64,000 nt of DNA. Origin: Ovis canadensis. Its lineage: Eukaryota > Chordata > Mammalia > Artiodactyla > Bovidae. Within the stretch, counting starts at the first letter, position 1. Every line of letters begins with the position of its first letter. The stretch covers positions 35,742,001-35,806,000 of the forward strand of contig NC_091256.1 in the NCBI RefSeq assembly GCF_042477335.2, in the 5' to 3' direction. Shown one piece after another: positions 45,719-57,650 of this stretch. The notes beneath the pieces were generated by a model. The model worked only from the letters and a program-made list of their open reading frames with translations, searched no databases and had not been told where the DNA came from. A program made the translations under genes and the position numbers.

Positions 45719-46424
45719 AGCATGCATTCCCCACCCCCATTATTTCATTTTCAGAAACAGGGATTTGTGAAAATCTTCTTGTTGTGCACTACAGTTGACT
45801 TGTCACCCACCCATTCTATGCTGAGGCCCTGAGAGGTCAAGGCTGATGGACTTAAGAGGTTATGTCTGAGTTGATAACAGAGTGGAAACATTTTGACAGC
45901 AGACAAAATACAGAATGCTATTTTGCCTCATCTTGTGCTGGAGTGCATGTTTTTAACAACCCACCAAACCTCCAAACAGAGCTATTGATGCCTTATAGTC
46001 AATTGCCTGGGGGCATTGGGGCAGAGAGGTCCAGCTCGTGATCGCCACACTCTGCTTCTGCAGACCTCATATCTCAACATAGCTGGTGTGGAGAATTTTT
46101 ACGTTAAGCTCAAAGGATGCTTCTGTGCTTTTCATAGCCCACATCCTTCTTCACCCTAATTGGATCCCTAGCAATGTTTTCTGCAGGCAGAAGCGTTCTC
46201 TAAAATATGATGGATGGATGGATGGATGGATGATGAATTACTCCATCTATAGAAGGAATGGACTCACAGTAGATAGATGCCAGGCCTTTCTATTTCCAAG
46301 TGGCTGCCTTTATTGTACTGATGGTGGGCTGCCTGCGTCTTCTGTGCAAAGCTCTTCTTAGAGAAAGGTGAAGAGCATCGGGTAGATATTGAGTCTAACT
46401 AGCTTACTTTCTGGGTTCCTGTAT
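45719..46424. other. Unassigned stretch with (GGAT)n
   Basis: Holds the tetranucleotide array at 46208-46233; otherwise unrecognised. Confidence 0.4.
46208..46233. repeat. (TGGA)n microsatellite
   Basis: About six tandem ATGG/GGAT units. Confidence 0.92.
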
Positions 46425-46500
46425 TAGCCAGGGTCCAACCAAGAAAACAGAACCCACTGTGAATTTTTTTTTTTTTTAAGATGGAATTTGAGAAACTGGT
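46425..46500 (-). mobile_element. Possible LTR-type end fragment
   Basis: 'tgtattagccagggtccaaccaagaaaacagaaccca' resembles the inverse of the 3' end of MLT2-like LTRs. Short; a T-run follows. Confidence 0.35.
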
Positions 46501-47430
46501 GACACAGATTTGATGGAGGAGAGGCAGAGGGAAGAGTGTGAGAGGGAAGTGGTTTGATTCAGCACCAAAAACTCGAAACTGGACAGGACTGTCTGTGAAA
46601 TCCTGTCTGGGTCACATAGAAAGGCCTAGAAAGTGATGAGCTTGACCGTCATTATTCAAAGTGACTACGGAAGGTTGGGCTGGCTTTCCCTAGATAGTGG
46701 TAATCTGAGCTGAATAAAGGCTTCCTTGTGATTGTGAGGGGCTGGCAGTGATCATGACCCAGGAGTGCAGCCACATCACTGACAGCGCCAGAACATAGAC
46801 CCAGGGCAGAGCCACTGCACCCTAATCATCCCTCATGCTCCCCGCTCTCCCTGTAGGTAGTATTGGCCAGGTATTCTAAAAGCCAAATATACATGGATCA
46901 TCCAAATGAAACCATATGTAGACTTTGCCAGCCCTCAACCATGATGATAAGGGTTGAGGTGCAAAACCCATTCAGACTTTACAACTGGTATGCTGCAAGC
47001 CAAATCTTCAAGTAGAAATGAGAGAAGCTATTTGGATTAAAGTGGTCAGCAGAGGTAGAAATATTTAAGAGAAAAAAAATTGGAAAAGAATAAAAAGAAT
47101 GGGGCCAGCTGTTTCCTGGGGAAACCATTTTCCTCAAACGTGTCACCTTCCTAAATCAAAGCATCACAGTGTAATAAAGAGCATCTCCTGAGAGTGGTGA
47201 TGATGGGAATCACCGAAATCCCAGTGTCCAGATATGCTGACATGTACTCCATGAAGCCAGGTTTGTCCTCTGAGAGCCTGAGGGGATGATAGAAAGAGAC
47301 ATGTGAGACCTGTGGTCAATACAAATCACCTTTGATCTCCAGCCATTAACCAGGATGGTTACTGAGACTATTTTGAAGACCTAGGAATATAACTGATCTG
47401 ATCAAGCCTGAATAGTTCTAAAATCTATTC
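46501..47430. other. Unassigned stretch
   Basis: No repeat or exon could be supported. Confidence 0.4.
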
Positions 47431-47640
47431 TTTTAAATATTTGTTTATTTGGCTGTGTCAGGTCTAGTTGTGGCTCACAGAATCTTCATTGCACTGGGGG
47501 GAACTTTCATTCAACATGAGTCTTCATAGTGACGCATGGGCTTAGCTGCTCCACTGCATGTGGGATCTTAGTTCCCTGATCAGGTATCAAACCTGCCTTG
47601 CAAGGTGGATTCTTAACCACTGGACCACCAGAGAAATTCT
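47431..47640 (-). mobile_element. CHR-type SINE, antisense
   Basis: 'tttatttggctgtgtcagg...gggatcttagttccctgatcagg...aaccactggaccaccag' is the inverse of CHR. Imperfect flanking repeat 'aaatctatt' / 'aagtctatt' near 47421 and 47643. Confidence 0.85.
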
Positions 47641-48639
47641 TAAAAGTCTATTTTTTAGAGAAAAGTGGCCAAAAAAAAAGTCCAACCTTTAGGAAAGGAC
47701 CCACGGCCCAATGCCAAACGGAAGAGGGAAATGTTATTCTATAAACATCACATCTTAAAGTTCCATCCCATGGAACACTAATCCTGCAAACGGCTTCATC
47801 CTTAAGAAAAGCCTAGTTTGGGAAAGGCTCTCTAATGCATTCTCTTGCCTTCTTGCAGAATTACAGTGCTCATCAGCGTGTCAAAATTCTGAGCTGGCGT
47901 AGAGTAAAGCATTCTCAGCTTCTTGCTTCCACCTAGGGTTTCCCAGACTTCTTTTACAGTGGAAATTACTTTCCCATTACCTGCCATCCCATCTCAAATG
48001 GGAAGTGGGAAAAATCTCTTATTAGGGGATTGAAATGTTATTTTCAGAACCTCAGTCCTTTGAAAAGGATCAGTCTTGGATGATAGTCCTCAGGTGTGCC
48101 TTTCTGTAAGATGACCATTTCGACCAGTTCCAGATCCACCTACATAAGTTGCCCAGGTAAAAGCAGAGAACTGCTAAAGAAACTGGTGTGCGCATGACAC
48201 TCTGGTCCACACAGAGCTCCCATTGTGACTATTAAGGCCCCACATCAAGATAAATAAATGTCACACTGGCATTATTTCCTCTGTTCTGCTGAATAGTCTT
48301 AAAGATAAGGAAACATTCTTCCCAACATAATGAGCCATCAAAATACACTTATATGAAATCCCAGGTACAGCCAAGTGATCTGTGCTGCTGACAATGGGCT
48401 TTCTTCTCTCCCATTTCTTGCATTATGTCCCCAACAAAGGAGCTATGCTATTACTCTTGCCCTGGCAAGAGATAGCGTTTCAGCCCTTGGAGATCTGACA
48501 ATCACACTTAATTACTTCCAGCACAAGCACCCGCTTTATTAGCACAGTCAGGGTCAGTGGGGGCTTCCTGTAGGTCACAGGAGTGGGGGTTGGTTGAGAC
48601 TTAGGTATAAGGCTCTGTGTTCATACAGAGAGGACAGCG
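47641..48639. other. Unassigned stretch
   Basis: No gene or repeat recognised. Confidence 0.4.
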
Positions 48640-48828
48640 CGCTTGTGTATCACTCTGTTGTGTCCGACTCTGTGACCCCATGGACTGTAGTCCACCAGGC
48701 TCTTCTGTTCATGGGATTTTCCAGGCAAGCCATTTCCTTCTCCAGGGGATCTTTCTGACCCAGGGATCGAACCCATGTCTCCTGTATTGGCAAACATATT
48801 CTTTACCAATGAGCCATCTGGGAAGCCC
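48640..48828 (-). mobile_element. Bov-tA SINE with internal deletion
   Basis: Antisense copy in which 'aggcaagccatttccttctcc' joins two body blocks, with loss of about 18-20 bp. Confidence 0.93.
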
Positions 48829-50391
48829 TGTTTTTTTCCCTATACAAGGTCTAGAAATCAGAACCCAGTCCACACAAGTGCCCACAAAAGTTGACAAACC
48901 AACAAACAAACAGCAAAGTGCAAACGGTGGTGAAATGGGCTTTCTGTGCACTGTTTACACGTTGAGAAAATTAAAACCTCCCCCAGACCTAGATGAATTG
49001 CCTACTTTTGCCCTTGACTCCATCCAGTACCCTCTCCAGTTGCTGTCCTCCAACCCAACCCAAGCCTCAACATTGCTTTAAAAAAACAAAACAAACCCCC
49101 AAACCTGACCTTCCCCTTGTTAAAATGGTGGCTCTCCTGAGAGCTTTCCCAGTGGTCTGTGTTGATGCAGAAGTGAAGCTTTGAACTCCAACACTGACTG
49201 TTGACTCTTAACCAGCTCACAGTGGGCCCTGTCAGGAACTTGACACTTTACCACCCCTATGGCACCTCTAGGTTGCTTTCTGCCTACCCCACCTGTGCGG
49301 ACTCACCTGTATACAGGGCAAACCCCAGAGCACCCTGCAGTTTTAGATGCTAAGTAAAAGAAGCCCTAGTTACAAACTCAGGGTTTAAGGCACTGCCTTT
49401 AAAGTCTCTGGAAATACCCAGTGTATCTCCTTCACTGTGAAGGGGCCATCACCACAGCCTCAGGTAAGCTACAAGGGGAATCTTTTAAAGTCCATTCATC
49501 TTTGGGCCTTCTAGTTCTGTCCCAGCCATTTGGGGGCTATAGGTAAACCTATGGGACCAGTCGAAGGATGAGGAGGGGAGAGTGGGTTAAATGAAGGCAT
49601 GATTTTCTTGTCATCCAACCAAAGACAGTTTGTTTTACAAAAGAAGCCTTTCCTTAGGGAAATCATTACCATTTAATTCCAATTTATTCTTTAAAATAAA
49701 TTCTGTCTTAAATTCTGTCTTCTGTCTACTCTCATCTATTTCTTTCCTGTGGTAAGTTGCAGTGAGAGAAGAGCTAAGAGTTCAGAGGTCTGGGTAAACG
49801 TGCAAAAAAGTTCAGAGACCATCCAAATGCTGTCTGATGACCTAGTCAAGAAATTTGACCAGGGACTCTCAGGAGAACTGTGCATCAGACACTCCTTGCT
49901 ACAAATTCTATTTTTCCTCAATGATAACCATTCACCCACTTCATGTCAGGCAGGAAATTAGAGCAAAAGGATTTCTGGCAACTCCAGAAAGCCTTTCTCC
50001 CAATAAATAGAGTGGTGGGAGAGCAAAGGATGATGGGTAGTTGGACACTGTTCCTTCAACATGGGGAGACACAGAGACAGAGGTCCAGACCTGGGTTCCA
50101 ACCTTCACGACCCGGGGTTCCAGTCATGCAGGGTCCCCCACACCCTCCCTCTAGACTCACAGAAGCTGGAATTCCACGCCTCAGCTTATCATTGTCCTCT
50201 TAGGGGACCCACAGCTGGGAAGGGATCTTGTGTCTAAGAAGGAATGGGTAGGAAATAGACTCATTTACTCAAAAAATATAAGAATCCCTACCATTTACAA
50301 GACACTGTGTTGGATATTATGAGATGTTTACAAGATCTAAAACTCTATAGTGTATAGGGAGGGCTTAAAATCAATAGGAAGCTGTGGTACT
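48829..50391. other. Long unique stretch
   Basis: About 1.6 kb with no recognised repeats and no convincing exon. Confidence 0.4.
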
Positions 50392-50398
50392 AAGCCAT

Positions 50399-50572
50399 AG
50401 CCATGGGCTTCCCATACGGCGCTAGTGGTAATGAATCCACCTGCCGGTGCAGGAGACATGGGTTTGATCCCTGTGTTGGGAAGATCCCGTGGAGAAGGAA
50501 ATGGCAACCCACTCTAGTGTTCTTTCCTGGGAAATTCTATGGACAAAGGATCGGACACGACTGAGCACACAC
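50399..50572 (+). mobile_element. Bov-tA SINE
   Basis: Head 'gggcttcccatacggcgctagtgg' and body with an internal loss before 'ggatcggacacgactgagc'. AAGCCAT at 50392-50398 and 50573-50579 is a likely target duplication. BovB begins one base further on. Confidence 0.9.
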
Positions 50573-50579
50573 AAGCCAT

Positions 50580-51888
50580 CAGTTCAGTTCAGTTCAGTCG
50601 CTCAGTCGCATCCCACTCTTTGCGACCCCATGAATCGCAGCACGCCAGGCCTCCCTGTCCATCACCAGCCCCCGGAGTTCACTCAAATTCACGTGCATCG
50701 AGTCAGTGATGCCATCCAGCCATCTCATCCTCTGTCGTCCCCTTCTCCTCCTGCCCCCAATCCCTCCCAGCATCAGAGTCTTTTCCAGTGAGTCAACTCT
50801 TCTCATGATGTGGCCAAAGTACTGGAGTTTCAGCTTTAGCATCATTCCTTCCAAAGAACACCCAGGACTGATCTCCTTTAGAATGGACTGGTTGGATCTC
50901 CTTGCAGTCCAAGGGACTCTCAAGAGTCTTCTCCAACACCACAGGTCAAAAGCATCAATTCTTCGGCACTCAGCTTTCTTCACAGTCCAACTCTCACATC
51001 CATACATGACTACTGGAAAAACCATAGCCTTGACTAGACGGACCTTAGTCGGCAAAGTAATGTCTCTGCTTTGGAATATGCTATCTAGGTTGGTCATAAC
51101 TTTTCTTCCAAGGAGTAAGCGTCTTTTAATTTCATGGCTGCAGTCACCATCTGCAGTGATTTTGGAGCCCCCCAAAATAAAGTCTAACACTTTCCACTGT
51201 TTCCCCATCTATTTCCCATGGGGTGATAGGACTAGATGCCATGATCTTCATTTTCTGAATGTTGAGCTTTAAGCCAACTTTTTCACTCTCCTCTTTCACT
51301 TTCATCAAGAGGCTCTTTAGCTCCTCTTCACTTTCTGCCATAAGGGTGATGTCATCTGCATATCTGAGGTTATTGATATTTCTCCCGGCAATCTTGATTC
51401 CAGCTTGTGTTTCTTCCAGTCCAGCGTTTCTCATGATGTACTCTGCATAGAAGTTAAATAAGCAGGGTGACAATATACAGCCTTGACATACTCCTTTTCC
51501 TATTTGGAACCAGTCTGTTGTTGCATGCCCAGTTCTAACTGTTGCTTCCTGACCTGCATATAGGTTTCACAAGAGGCAGGTCAGGTGGTCTGGTATTCCC
51601 ATCTCTCTCAGAATTTCCCACAGTTGATTGTGATGCACACAGTCAAAGTCTTTGGCATAGTCAATAAAGCAGAAATAGATGTTTTTCTGGAACACTCTTG
51701 CTTTTTCCATGATCCAGCCGATGTTGGCACTTTGATCTCTGGTTCCTCTGCCTTTTCTAAAACCAGCTTGAACATCTGGAAGTTCATGGTTCACATATTG
51801 CTGAAGCCTGTCTTGGAGAATTTTGAGCATTGCTTTACTAGCGTGTGAGATGAATGCAATTGTGCAGTAGTTTGAGCATTCTTTGATA
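50580..51888 (-). mobile_element. BovB LINE, longest copy here, broken reverse transcriptase
   Basis: About 1.3 kb antisense, from the CAGTTCAG 3' terminus to 'gtagtttgagcattcttt'. Three minus-strand frames carry it: 51567-51965 (N-terminal RT part, with FRKGRGTRDQ and FIDYAKDFDCVHH), 51144-51473 (YADD catalytic box at 51351-51362) and 50594-51208 (the C-terminal part). Frame breaks near 51480-51560 and 51150-51200 disrupt the coding sequence. The endonuclease domain of RTE elements is absent through 5' truncation. It cannot make a working enzyme. Confidence 0.96.
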
Positions 51889-52029
51889 CATAAGTAATTA
51901 CAGTTGCTCAATGAGGTAGGGAAAAAAAATAAACTTATTCTGTGAACACCTGGGTTTTGGTCCAAGGTAGTGGTGATGAGTTATGTCACTGCAGCATGCC
52001 CCGCAACATATCTCAGCCTTGGTTTCCCA

Positions 52030-52130
52030 TAAATAGAAATGGAGATAAAAAGGTCTTTTCCCTAGGATTTTGATGAGTATTAAATGAGGAAAGGCATGGA
52101 AAGCACCTGGCCACAGATGGATATTGTTAG
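52030..52130 (+). mobile_element. MIR fragment
   Basis: 'cccataaatagaaatggagataaaaagg...gatgagtattaaatgagg...aaagcacctgg' follows the MIR 3' half. Confidence 0.6.
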
Positions 52131-52267
52131 GTGTTTTCCTGGCATTGCTATTTCACCCAATGAGTTAAGCAATGTCTCTTTTGAATCATTCATAATCTCT
52201 GAAGTGGGAAAATCTCATTTACTTTCCTGACTCAGGCATGTCCCAAAGTAGTAGAAAGTAGTTCAGA

Positions 52268-52460
52268 TTTTGTTGCTGTTGTTCAGTTGACCTCATGGAC
52301 TGTAGCTTGCCTGGCTCCTCTGTCCATGGAATTTCCCAGGCAAGAATACTGGAGTGGGCTTCCATTTCCTTATCCAGGGGATCTTCCTGGATCAGGGATT
52401 GAACCCATGACTCCTACATTGGCAGGCAGATTCTTTACCACTGAGCCACCAGGGAAGCCC
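52268..52460 (-). mobile_element. Bov-tA SINE, antisense
   Basis: (TTG)n tail at left, tRNA head 'ccaccagggaagccc' at right; a short loss near 'cagttgacctcatgg'. Confidence 0.94.
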
Positions 52461-52705
52461 AATGTATTTTACTCATATTTATTGAGCATTTAATGTATGC
52501 TGTGTTAAGTTCTCTTCAGATATCACCTCATTTAATCTTTATATTTACATCACGGGAAGAAGGTACTTTATAAATTCTCAATTTACAGGTGAAGCACCTA
52601 AAGATCAGAGGGGTTAAGGAACGTCCCTAAATGTATACACATCTGATCCAAACCAGGGCCTTTCTGAGTCAGGAGCCTGTGCCGTTAGCCACCACCTATT
52701 TGTTT
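52461..52705 (-). mobile_element. MIR SINE, antisense
   Basis: 'ttattgagcatttaatgtatgctg', 'ctcaatttacaggtgaagcacc', 'gatccaaaccagggcc' in antisense MIR order. Confidence 0.7.
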
Positions 52706-53358
52706 CTCCAAGACGTCACACTCAGGACAGCAGTAAGTCTCAGAAGTTTTCTCCCATCAATGGTGAGGCTGGCCTCACTCAGTGCTGAAAATGCCAGAAA
52801 CACTGAACTATCCCAGGACCAGGACTGGGGTTAGCAAAGGGATGGGGTAGGTGATGCAGTGAAAAACGGGGACTAGTTAGCAAGGAGGTACGCACAAGAC
52901 ACCTTCCTGTGAAATGTGTGAGAATTTAGGAGAGTCAGTCTGAGATGCAGTTTTCAGAAACCATGATTCAGTGGACATTTCATTCCAAATGCTTTGAAGA
53001 AGCCCAGTCACTAAGTGGCTGCTTTAACTTTCTACTCCTTAAACCCAGACTTTTTCATTTGAGTTTAGTCTTTTCTGCAGACAGACCATGTAGCTGTTTC
53101 CATTGTTTTGTTAACGGCTCGGCTCGATTCTTTACAAGTCAATTCTCAGTCCACTTTTTTTTACTGTTTCGAAGACCTGTGATAATGACATTTGGGAGTG
53201 TTTCTTTAGCCCTGTAGTGGGAAGTTGCAGGTGAGAAAACAGCATGATCTCTCATCCTAGTTGAGAAAAGAATTCTAAGAACTGCACTGCCGTTTTCTGA
53301 TACATAGGACAGAACCTGTAAATTTTTACAATTTTATTTCTGAAGCTTTCTTCTAACT
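52706..53358. other. Unassigned stretch
   Basis: A 90-codon plus frame (52945-53217) has no recognised similarity. Confidence 0.4.
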
Positions 53359-53582
53359 CAGGGGTCAGCAAACAACGGCCCTGGGCCAAATACAATCTGC
53401 AGGCTACATTTCTTAATAAAGTTTTATTGGGACACAGCCATGCCCATTTGTTAATGTGTTGTCTCTGGCTGCCTCCAAGCTACAGTGGCAGAGATGAATC
53501 ATTATTACGGACATCAAATGGTCCACAAAGTCTAAAATATTTACTACTTGGCCTTTTGCAGAAAAAAAGTTGCCAACTCCTA
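53359..53582. mobile_element. hAT-Charlie MITE (MER58-like), near full length
   Basis: The left end CAGGGGTCAGCAAAC and right end 'gttgccaactccta' are degenerate inverted termini. The interior has 'ataaagttttattgggacacagcc' and 'ctaaaatatttactacttggcc'. The flanks TTCTAACT (53351-53358) and CTCTAACG (53583-53590) agree at the six central positions, fitting an 8-bp hAT duplication. The family name is from memory. Confidence 0.8.
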
Positions 53583-53639
53583 CTCTAACGTACTCTTTCC
53601 ATTTCCATTGCTTGGACTTTTCCTGAGATGTAATAAGAT

Positions 53640-54705
53640 ATGTATATTTAGTCTTCATCCTAGTTCCTGACACAGAACTTCTAAAACCCTTGTCATTTCC
53701 TGAGTGAACATGTGACTACATCTTTTGTCCTAATATTTGGTTCTTGACCCTCATTGCTAACGTAGAGCTCTGAAAACCTTTGTGATTTCCTGAGTGATGG
53801 GGGTGTTAGCAACATCTGACACAGAGCTCCTAAACCCCTTGGAATTTCTGAGTGATAGGAGCACCATTTGTTCCAATAAAGCAACTCTTTGTGGGATCCT
53901 GGATGGGTACTCATTGCTAGAAAGACCAAGTCATGATGAGAAGCTTGGAATTTTCCATTCTACCTACCACCCCCACCCCATCCTCTAGAGAGAAGAGGGA
54001 ATGGGAAATTAATTAATAGACCATACATACCTCATGAAGCCTCCATAAAAACCTGTAAAGTATGGGGTTTAGAGAGCTTCTGGGTTGGTGAACACAACGG
54101 TGTGTTGGGAAGGCGGTGTACCCCAACTCCGTGGGAACAGAAGTTCCTGTGCTTGGGCCCCCAGGCCTCACCCTATGTGTCTCTTCATCCTTTGTCATGT
54201 TGCTGCTGCTGTTCAATCACTTAGCATGTCTGACTGTTTTGCAACCCCATGAACTGTAGCTCACCAGGCTCCTCAGTCCATCGGATTTTCCAGGTAAGAA
54301 TACTGAGTGGGTTGCCATCTCTTTCTCCAGGGGATCTTCCTGACCCAGGGATTGAACCCACATCTCCTGCTTTGCAGGCAGATTCTTTACCACTGAGCCA
54401 CCAGGGAAGTCCATCCTTTATCATATCCCTTGTAATAAACCAGGAAACACATGTAAATGTTTCCCTGAGTTTTTTGAGTCATTCTAGGAAATTATCAGAC
54501 CCAAGGTGGAGGGTTATGGGAAATCATGACCTTGCAGCCAAGTCAGACAGAAGTGTAAGTAGCCTAGGGACCCATAACTTGTGACTGCCATCTGAAATGA
54601 GGCCAGTATTGTGGGGCTGAGCCTTGTAACCTGTGGAATCGGGTGCAAACTCTGGTAATTAGTGTCAAAACTGCATTAAATTAAGGGACACCTAGTCCAT
54701 AGGGT
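53640..54705 (+). mobile_element. Ancient LTR-like element split by a SINE
   Basis: The right part has an AATAAA signal ('tgtaataaaccaggaaac'), then 'ttccctgagttttttgagtca' and 'cccaaggtggagggttatgggaa', the 3' end of a known mammalian LTR-type repeat whose name I cannot fix. The left part contains three diverged copies of a ~38-bp motif (about 53668-53706, 53760-53798, 53819-53856). Bov-tA 54199-54411 interrupts it. No viral coding sequence is seen. Confidence 0.6.
54199..54411 (-). mobile_element. Bov-tA SINE with 13-bp target duplication
   Basis: Antisense, complete. CATCCTTTGTCAT (54186-54198) and CATCCTTTATCAT (54412-54424) differ at one base. Confidence 0.95.
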
Positions 54706-55097
54706 AGGAAAATGTATTGGTGTGGGGTAGGTGTGAGTGTTGATATCTGTACTCTCTGATCACATTCATTGGCTCAATGTCCCCAAATCTAGGTAAAGAG
54801 GAAGAGCAGAGAAGGGCAAGGGTAAAAGAGGGAGGAATAAGAAAGGAACAGAGCAATCGTGGAGGAGAAATAATAATAAAAACCAAGGAATGAGATCAAG
54901 TGAGCAGAGGTGGTAGAAAATGGTCCCCTGCATTTGTCTTAGTTGTTCTATCCCTCAGCAGGTTCTCTCAGCTCCAAAGTTAGGGTCAGTTCTCCTATTG
55001 GTCAAGCAGGCATTTTCTGCCCTTTCCCTTCCCTGCTGTATCTCTTCTCTTCCTCACCCCCACTTCCATCCTTCCTGCTCAAACCCCCCTTAACTTT
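54706..55097. other. Unassigned stretch
   Basis: Nothing recognised. Confidence 0.4.
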
Positions 55098-55690
55098 CTT
55101 TTTTTTTCTTAATTGGAGAAAAATTGCTTTACAGTGTTGTGTTGGTTTCTGCCTTTGAACAACAATGTGAATCCAAATGTGAATCCGTCATAATTATACA
55201 TATGCATAAATATATCCCCTCCCTCTCAAGCCTCCCTCGCTCCCCCTACTATCTCACCCCTCTAGATCATCACAGAGCTCTAGGCTGGGCTCCCTGAGCT
55301 ATACAGAAGCTTCCCACTAGCTATCTATTTCACACGTGGTAGTGTCAATGGCACCCCACTCCAGTACTCTTGCCTGGAAAATCCCATGGACAGAGGAGCC
55401 TGGTAGGCTGCAGTCCATGGAGTCTCGAAGAGTTGGACATGACTGAGCGACTTCACTTTCACTTTTTACTTTCATGCATTGGAGAAGGAAATGGCAACCC
55501 ATTCCAGTGTTCTTGCCTGGAGAATCCCAGGGACGGGGGAGCCTGGTGCACTGCTGTCTATGGGGTCACACAGAGTCGGACACGACTGCAGTGACTTGGC
55601 AGCAGCAGCAACATATATATGTCAATGCTACTTTCTCAACTCTATCCTCTGCCTTTTTTCTCTTTGTTGCCCCATTTTCTATGCCTCCTT
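55098..55690 (-). mobile_element. L1 3' region, antisense, split by BOV-A2
   Basis: 'ttgctttacagtgttgtgttggtttctgcc', 'ctatacagaagcttcccactagctatctattt', then 'tatatatgtcaatgctactttctcaac' after the SINE. Typical of ruminant L1. Confidence 0.9.
55343..55608 (+). mobile_element. BOV-A2 SINE (dimer)
   Basis: Both monomers and linker present. The 5' start of the first monomer is shortened ('caatggcaccccactcc'). Confidence 0.96.
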
Positions 55691-56468
55691 GCCAGTATTA
55701 ACCCACGAATGATCTTGCGCCTCAAGGAAGGAACTCAGTGAGAAGGGGCTGCTTTCTACTGCAGGTCACCATGGAACCAGTGCCTGAGAGCCCCAGACTG
55801 GATACGGACTCTATGCTGCATCTGGGAAAAGCAACTGAGCTTTCTTTGGGGAAGATTGTATGTACACCCATACATACACACACATACACACACTCAGCAG
55901 CATGAACTGAAATGTGGAAATGAAATAAAGCATGCCCATCAGCTCAAACCCTTTCTTTTGATAGCACACATCAGGCTCTGGGCTGCTGGCTCAAAGGAAC
56001 AATGTCAGGGTACAGGGCATTTAACATGATTCCTCTGCGGGGAGTTCCAAACTATCATAATCAAATTCAGAGAAGTCTGATGTCATGCTAGTGGCAGTGG
56101 AATAACCCATACGCTGTGGGCTAACCATGTTACATCAATTTTCATTGCATGTAATTACATTTGTGGAGACAGAAGGGGATGACTTGATGAGGCCTCATCA
56201 GTAATAACAGCCTAGAGAAGGGACTTTTGCTGGAGTTAATGGGTGCCCTTGAATGGATGATGCAAACACACACTTTACAAAATGAATCAGTTGCCAGCCA
56301 TTGGTTCATTCTCACTGATGTTTGAAATTATCCATCCGTTTACCTCCTTTCCATTTTCCTGCTAGTGTCTTGGTTCAGTTCCAGTTGCCTCAATCCTACA
56401 CTGTTTTCATAGTCTTCCAAATAATTTCCAGTTCTCTTGGGACTTTCCTTTCCTACCCTGTCTGTCTG
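55691..56468. other. Unassigned stretch
   Basis: A CA-rich patch at about 55860-55896. No gene recognised. Confidence 0.4.
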
Positions 56469-56474
56469 TATATA

Positions 56475-56546
<72 letters not shown>

Positions 56547-56605
56547 ATATATTATATATAAGTATTGAATTGAATTATATATATATATAATTATATATTA
56601 TATAT
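56469..56605. repeat. Compound (TA)n-(TG)n microsatellite
   Basis: TA run 56469-56513, TG run 56514-56542, then AT-rich sequence to about 56605. Confidence 0.95.
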
Positions 56606-57097
56606 ACTCAGTTGCTCAGTCATGTCTGACCCTTTTGTGACCCGATGTACTGTAGCCCTGGAGAAGGCAATGGCACCCCACTCTACTACTCTTGCCTGGA
56701 AAATCCCATAGATAGAGGAGCCTGGAAGGCTGTAGTCCATGGGGTCACTAAGAGTCAGACACGACTGAGCGACTTCACTTTCACTTTTCACTTTCATGCA
56801 TTGGAGAAGGAAATGGCAATCCACCTCAGTGTTCTTGCCTGGGGAATCCCAGGGACGAGGGAGCCTGGTGGGCTTCTGTCTATGGGGTCGCACAGAGTCG
56901 GACACGACTGAAGCGACTTAGCAGCAGCAGCAGTACTGTAGCCCGCCAGGTTCCTCTGTCCATGGTATTTTCCAGGCAAAATACTAGAGTGGGTTATCAT
57001 TTCCTCTTCCAGGAAATGATTCCCGACCCTGGGACTGAATCCTCATTTCTTTCATTGGCAGACGGATTCTTTATCACTGAGCTACCTGGGAAGCCCC
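56606..57097 (-). mobile_element. Bov-tA SINE interrupted by BOV-A2
   Basis: The left piece (56606-56658, 'actcagttgctcagtcatg...tactgtagccc') and right piece (56934-57097, ending 'gctacctgggaagccc') join into one antisense Bov-tA once the inner insertion is removed. Confidence 0.95.
56659..56933 (+). mobile_element. BOV-A2 SINE nested in Bov-tA, 11-bp target duplication
   Basis: Complete dimer ending in (GCA)n. TACTGTAGCCC at 56648-56658 and 56934-56944 is host SINE text duplicated at insertion. Confidence 0.97.
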
Positions 57098-57179
57098 CAG
57101 ATCGAATCTTGTCCTTTAAAGGCAGATTGTCATAAAGAAAAATCTCATCATATCATTATATAATCCCTTTACTCAACTA

Positions 57180-57650
57180 CGGAAAATGACTCATTCTCCT
57201 CCTGCTGGCACTCAAAGCTCTCAGCACCGTGCCCTGAGACCATCCTTCCAGATGCATTTCCCACTGCTTTCACAGGCAGATCCTATATTCTGCCCATAAA
57301 AGCCCCCTAATTATTCCCTGAACACATCTCATGTTGAATTATGATAGTGACTTAAAAAAAAATCCAACTATAGTTCTGATACGCCTGCCTACTTAATCTT
57401 CTCTATCCATGCTTCTATTACCTTGTCTCTGAAGTCTCTTTCTTATTACCTGAAAAAACAATATCACCCTCTTCTGAATCCCTAGGACACTCAGCTGGGA
57501 CTGATCCTTGTAGGTAACGCCAACAACTGTGTACATGTTGATCTATACTTCCAAACTAACAGCTCCTTGAAGACAGGGTTAGTTTATATTTTAGTCACCT
57601 TTTGTCTCCCACAGTATTTTGCATGGAGTAAAAACTGAATAAATAAACCA
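57180..57650 (+). mobile_element. L2 LINE 3' region
   Basis: 'ctcaaagctctcagcaccgtgccc', 'aacagctccttgaagacagggttagt', 'cacagtattttgcatgg...ctgaataaat' in L2 order. Confidence 0.7.

Noticed and set aside
50706..51272. 188-codon plus-strand open frame
   Set aside because: Antisense reading of the BovB at 50580-51888.
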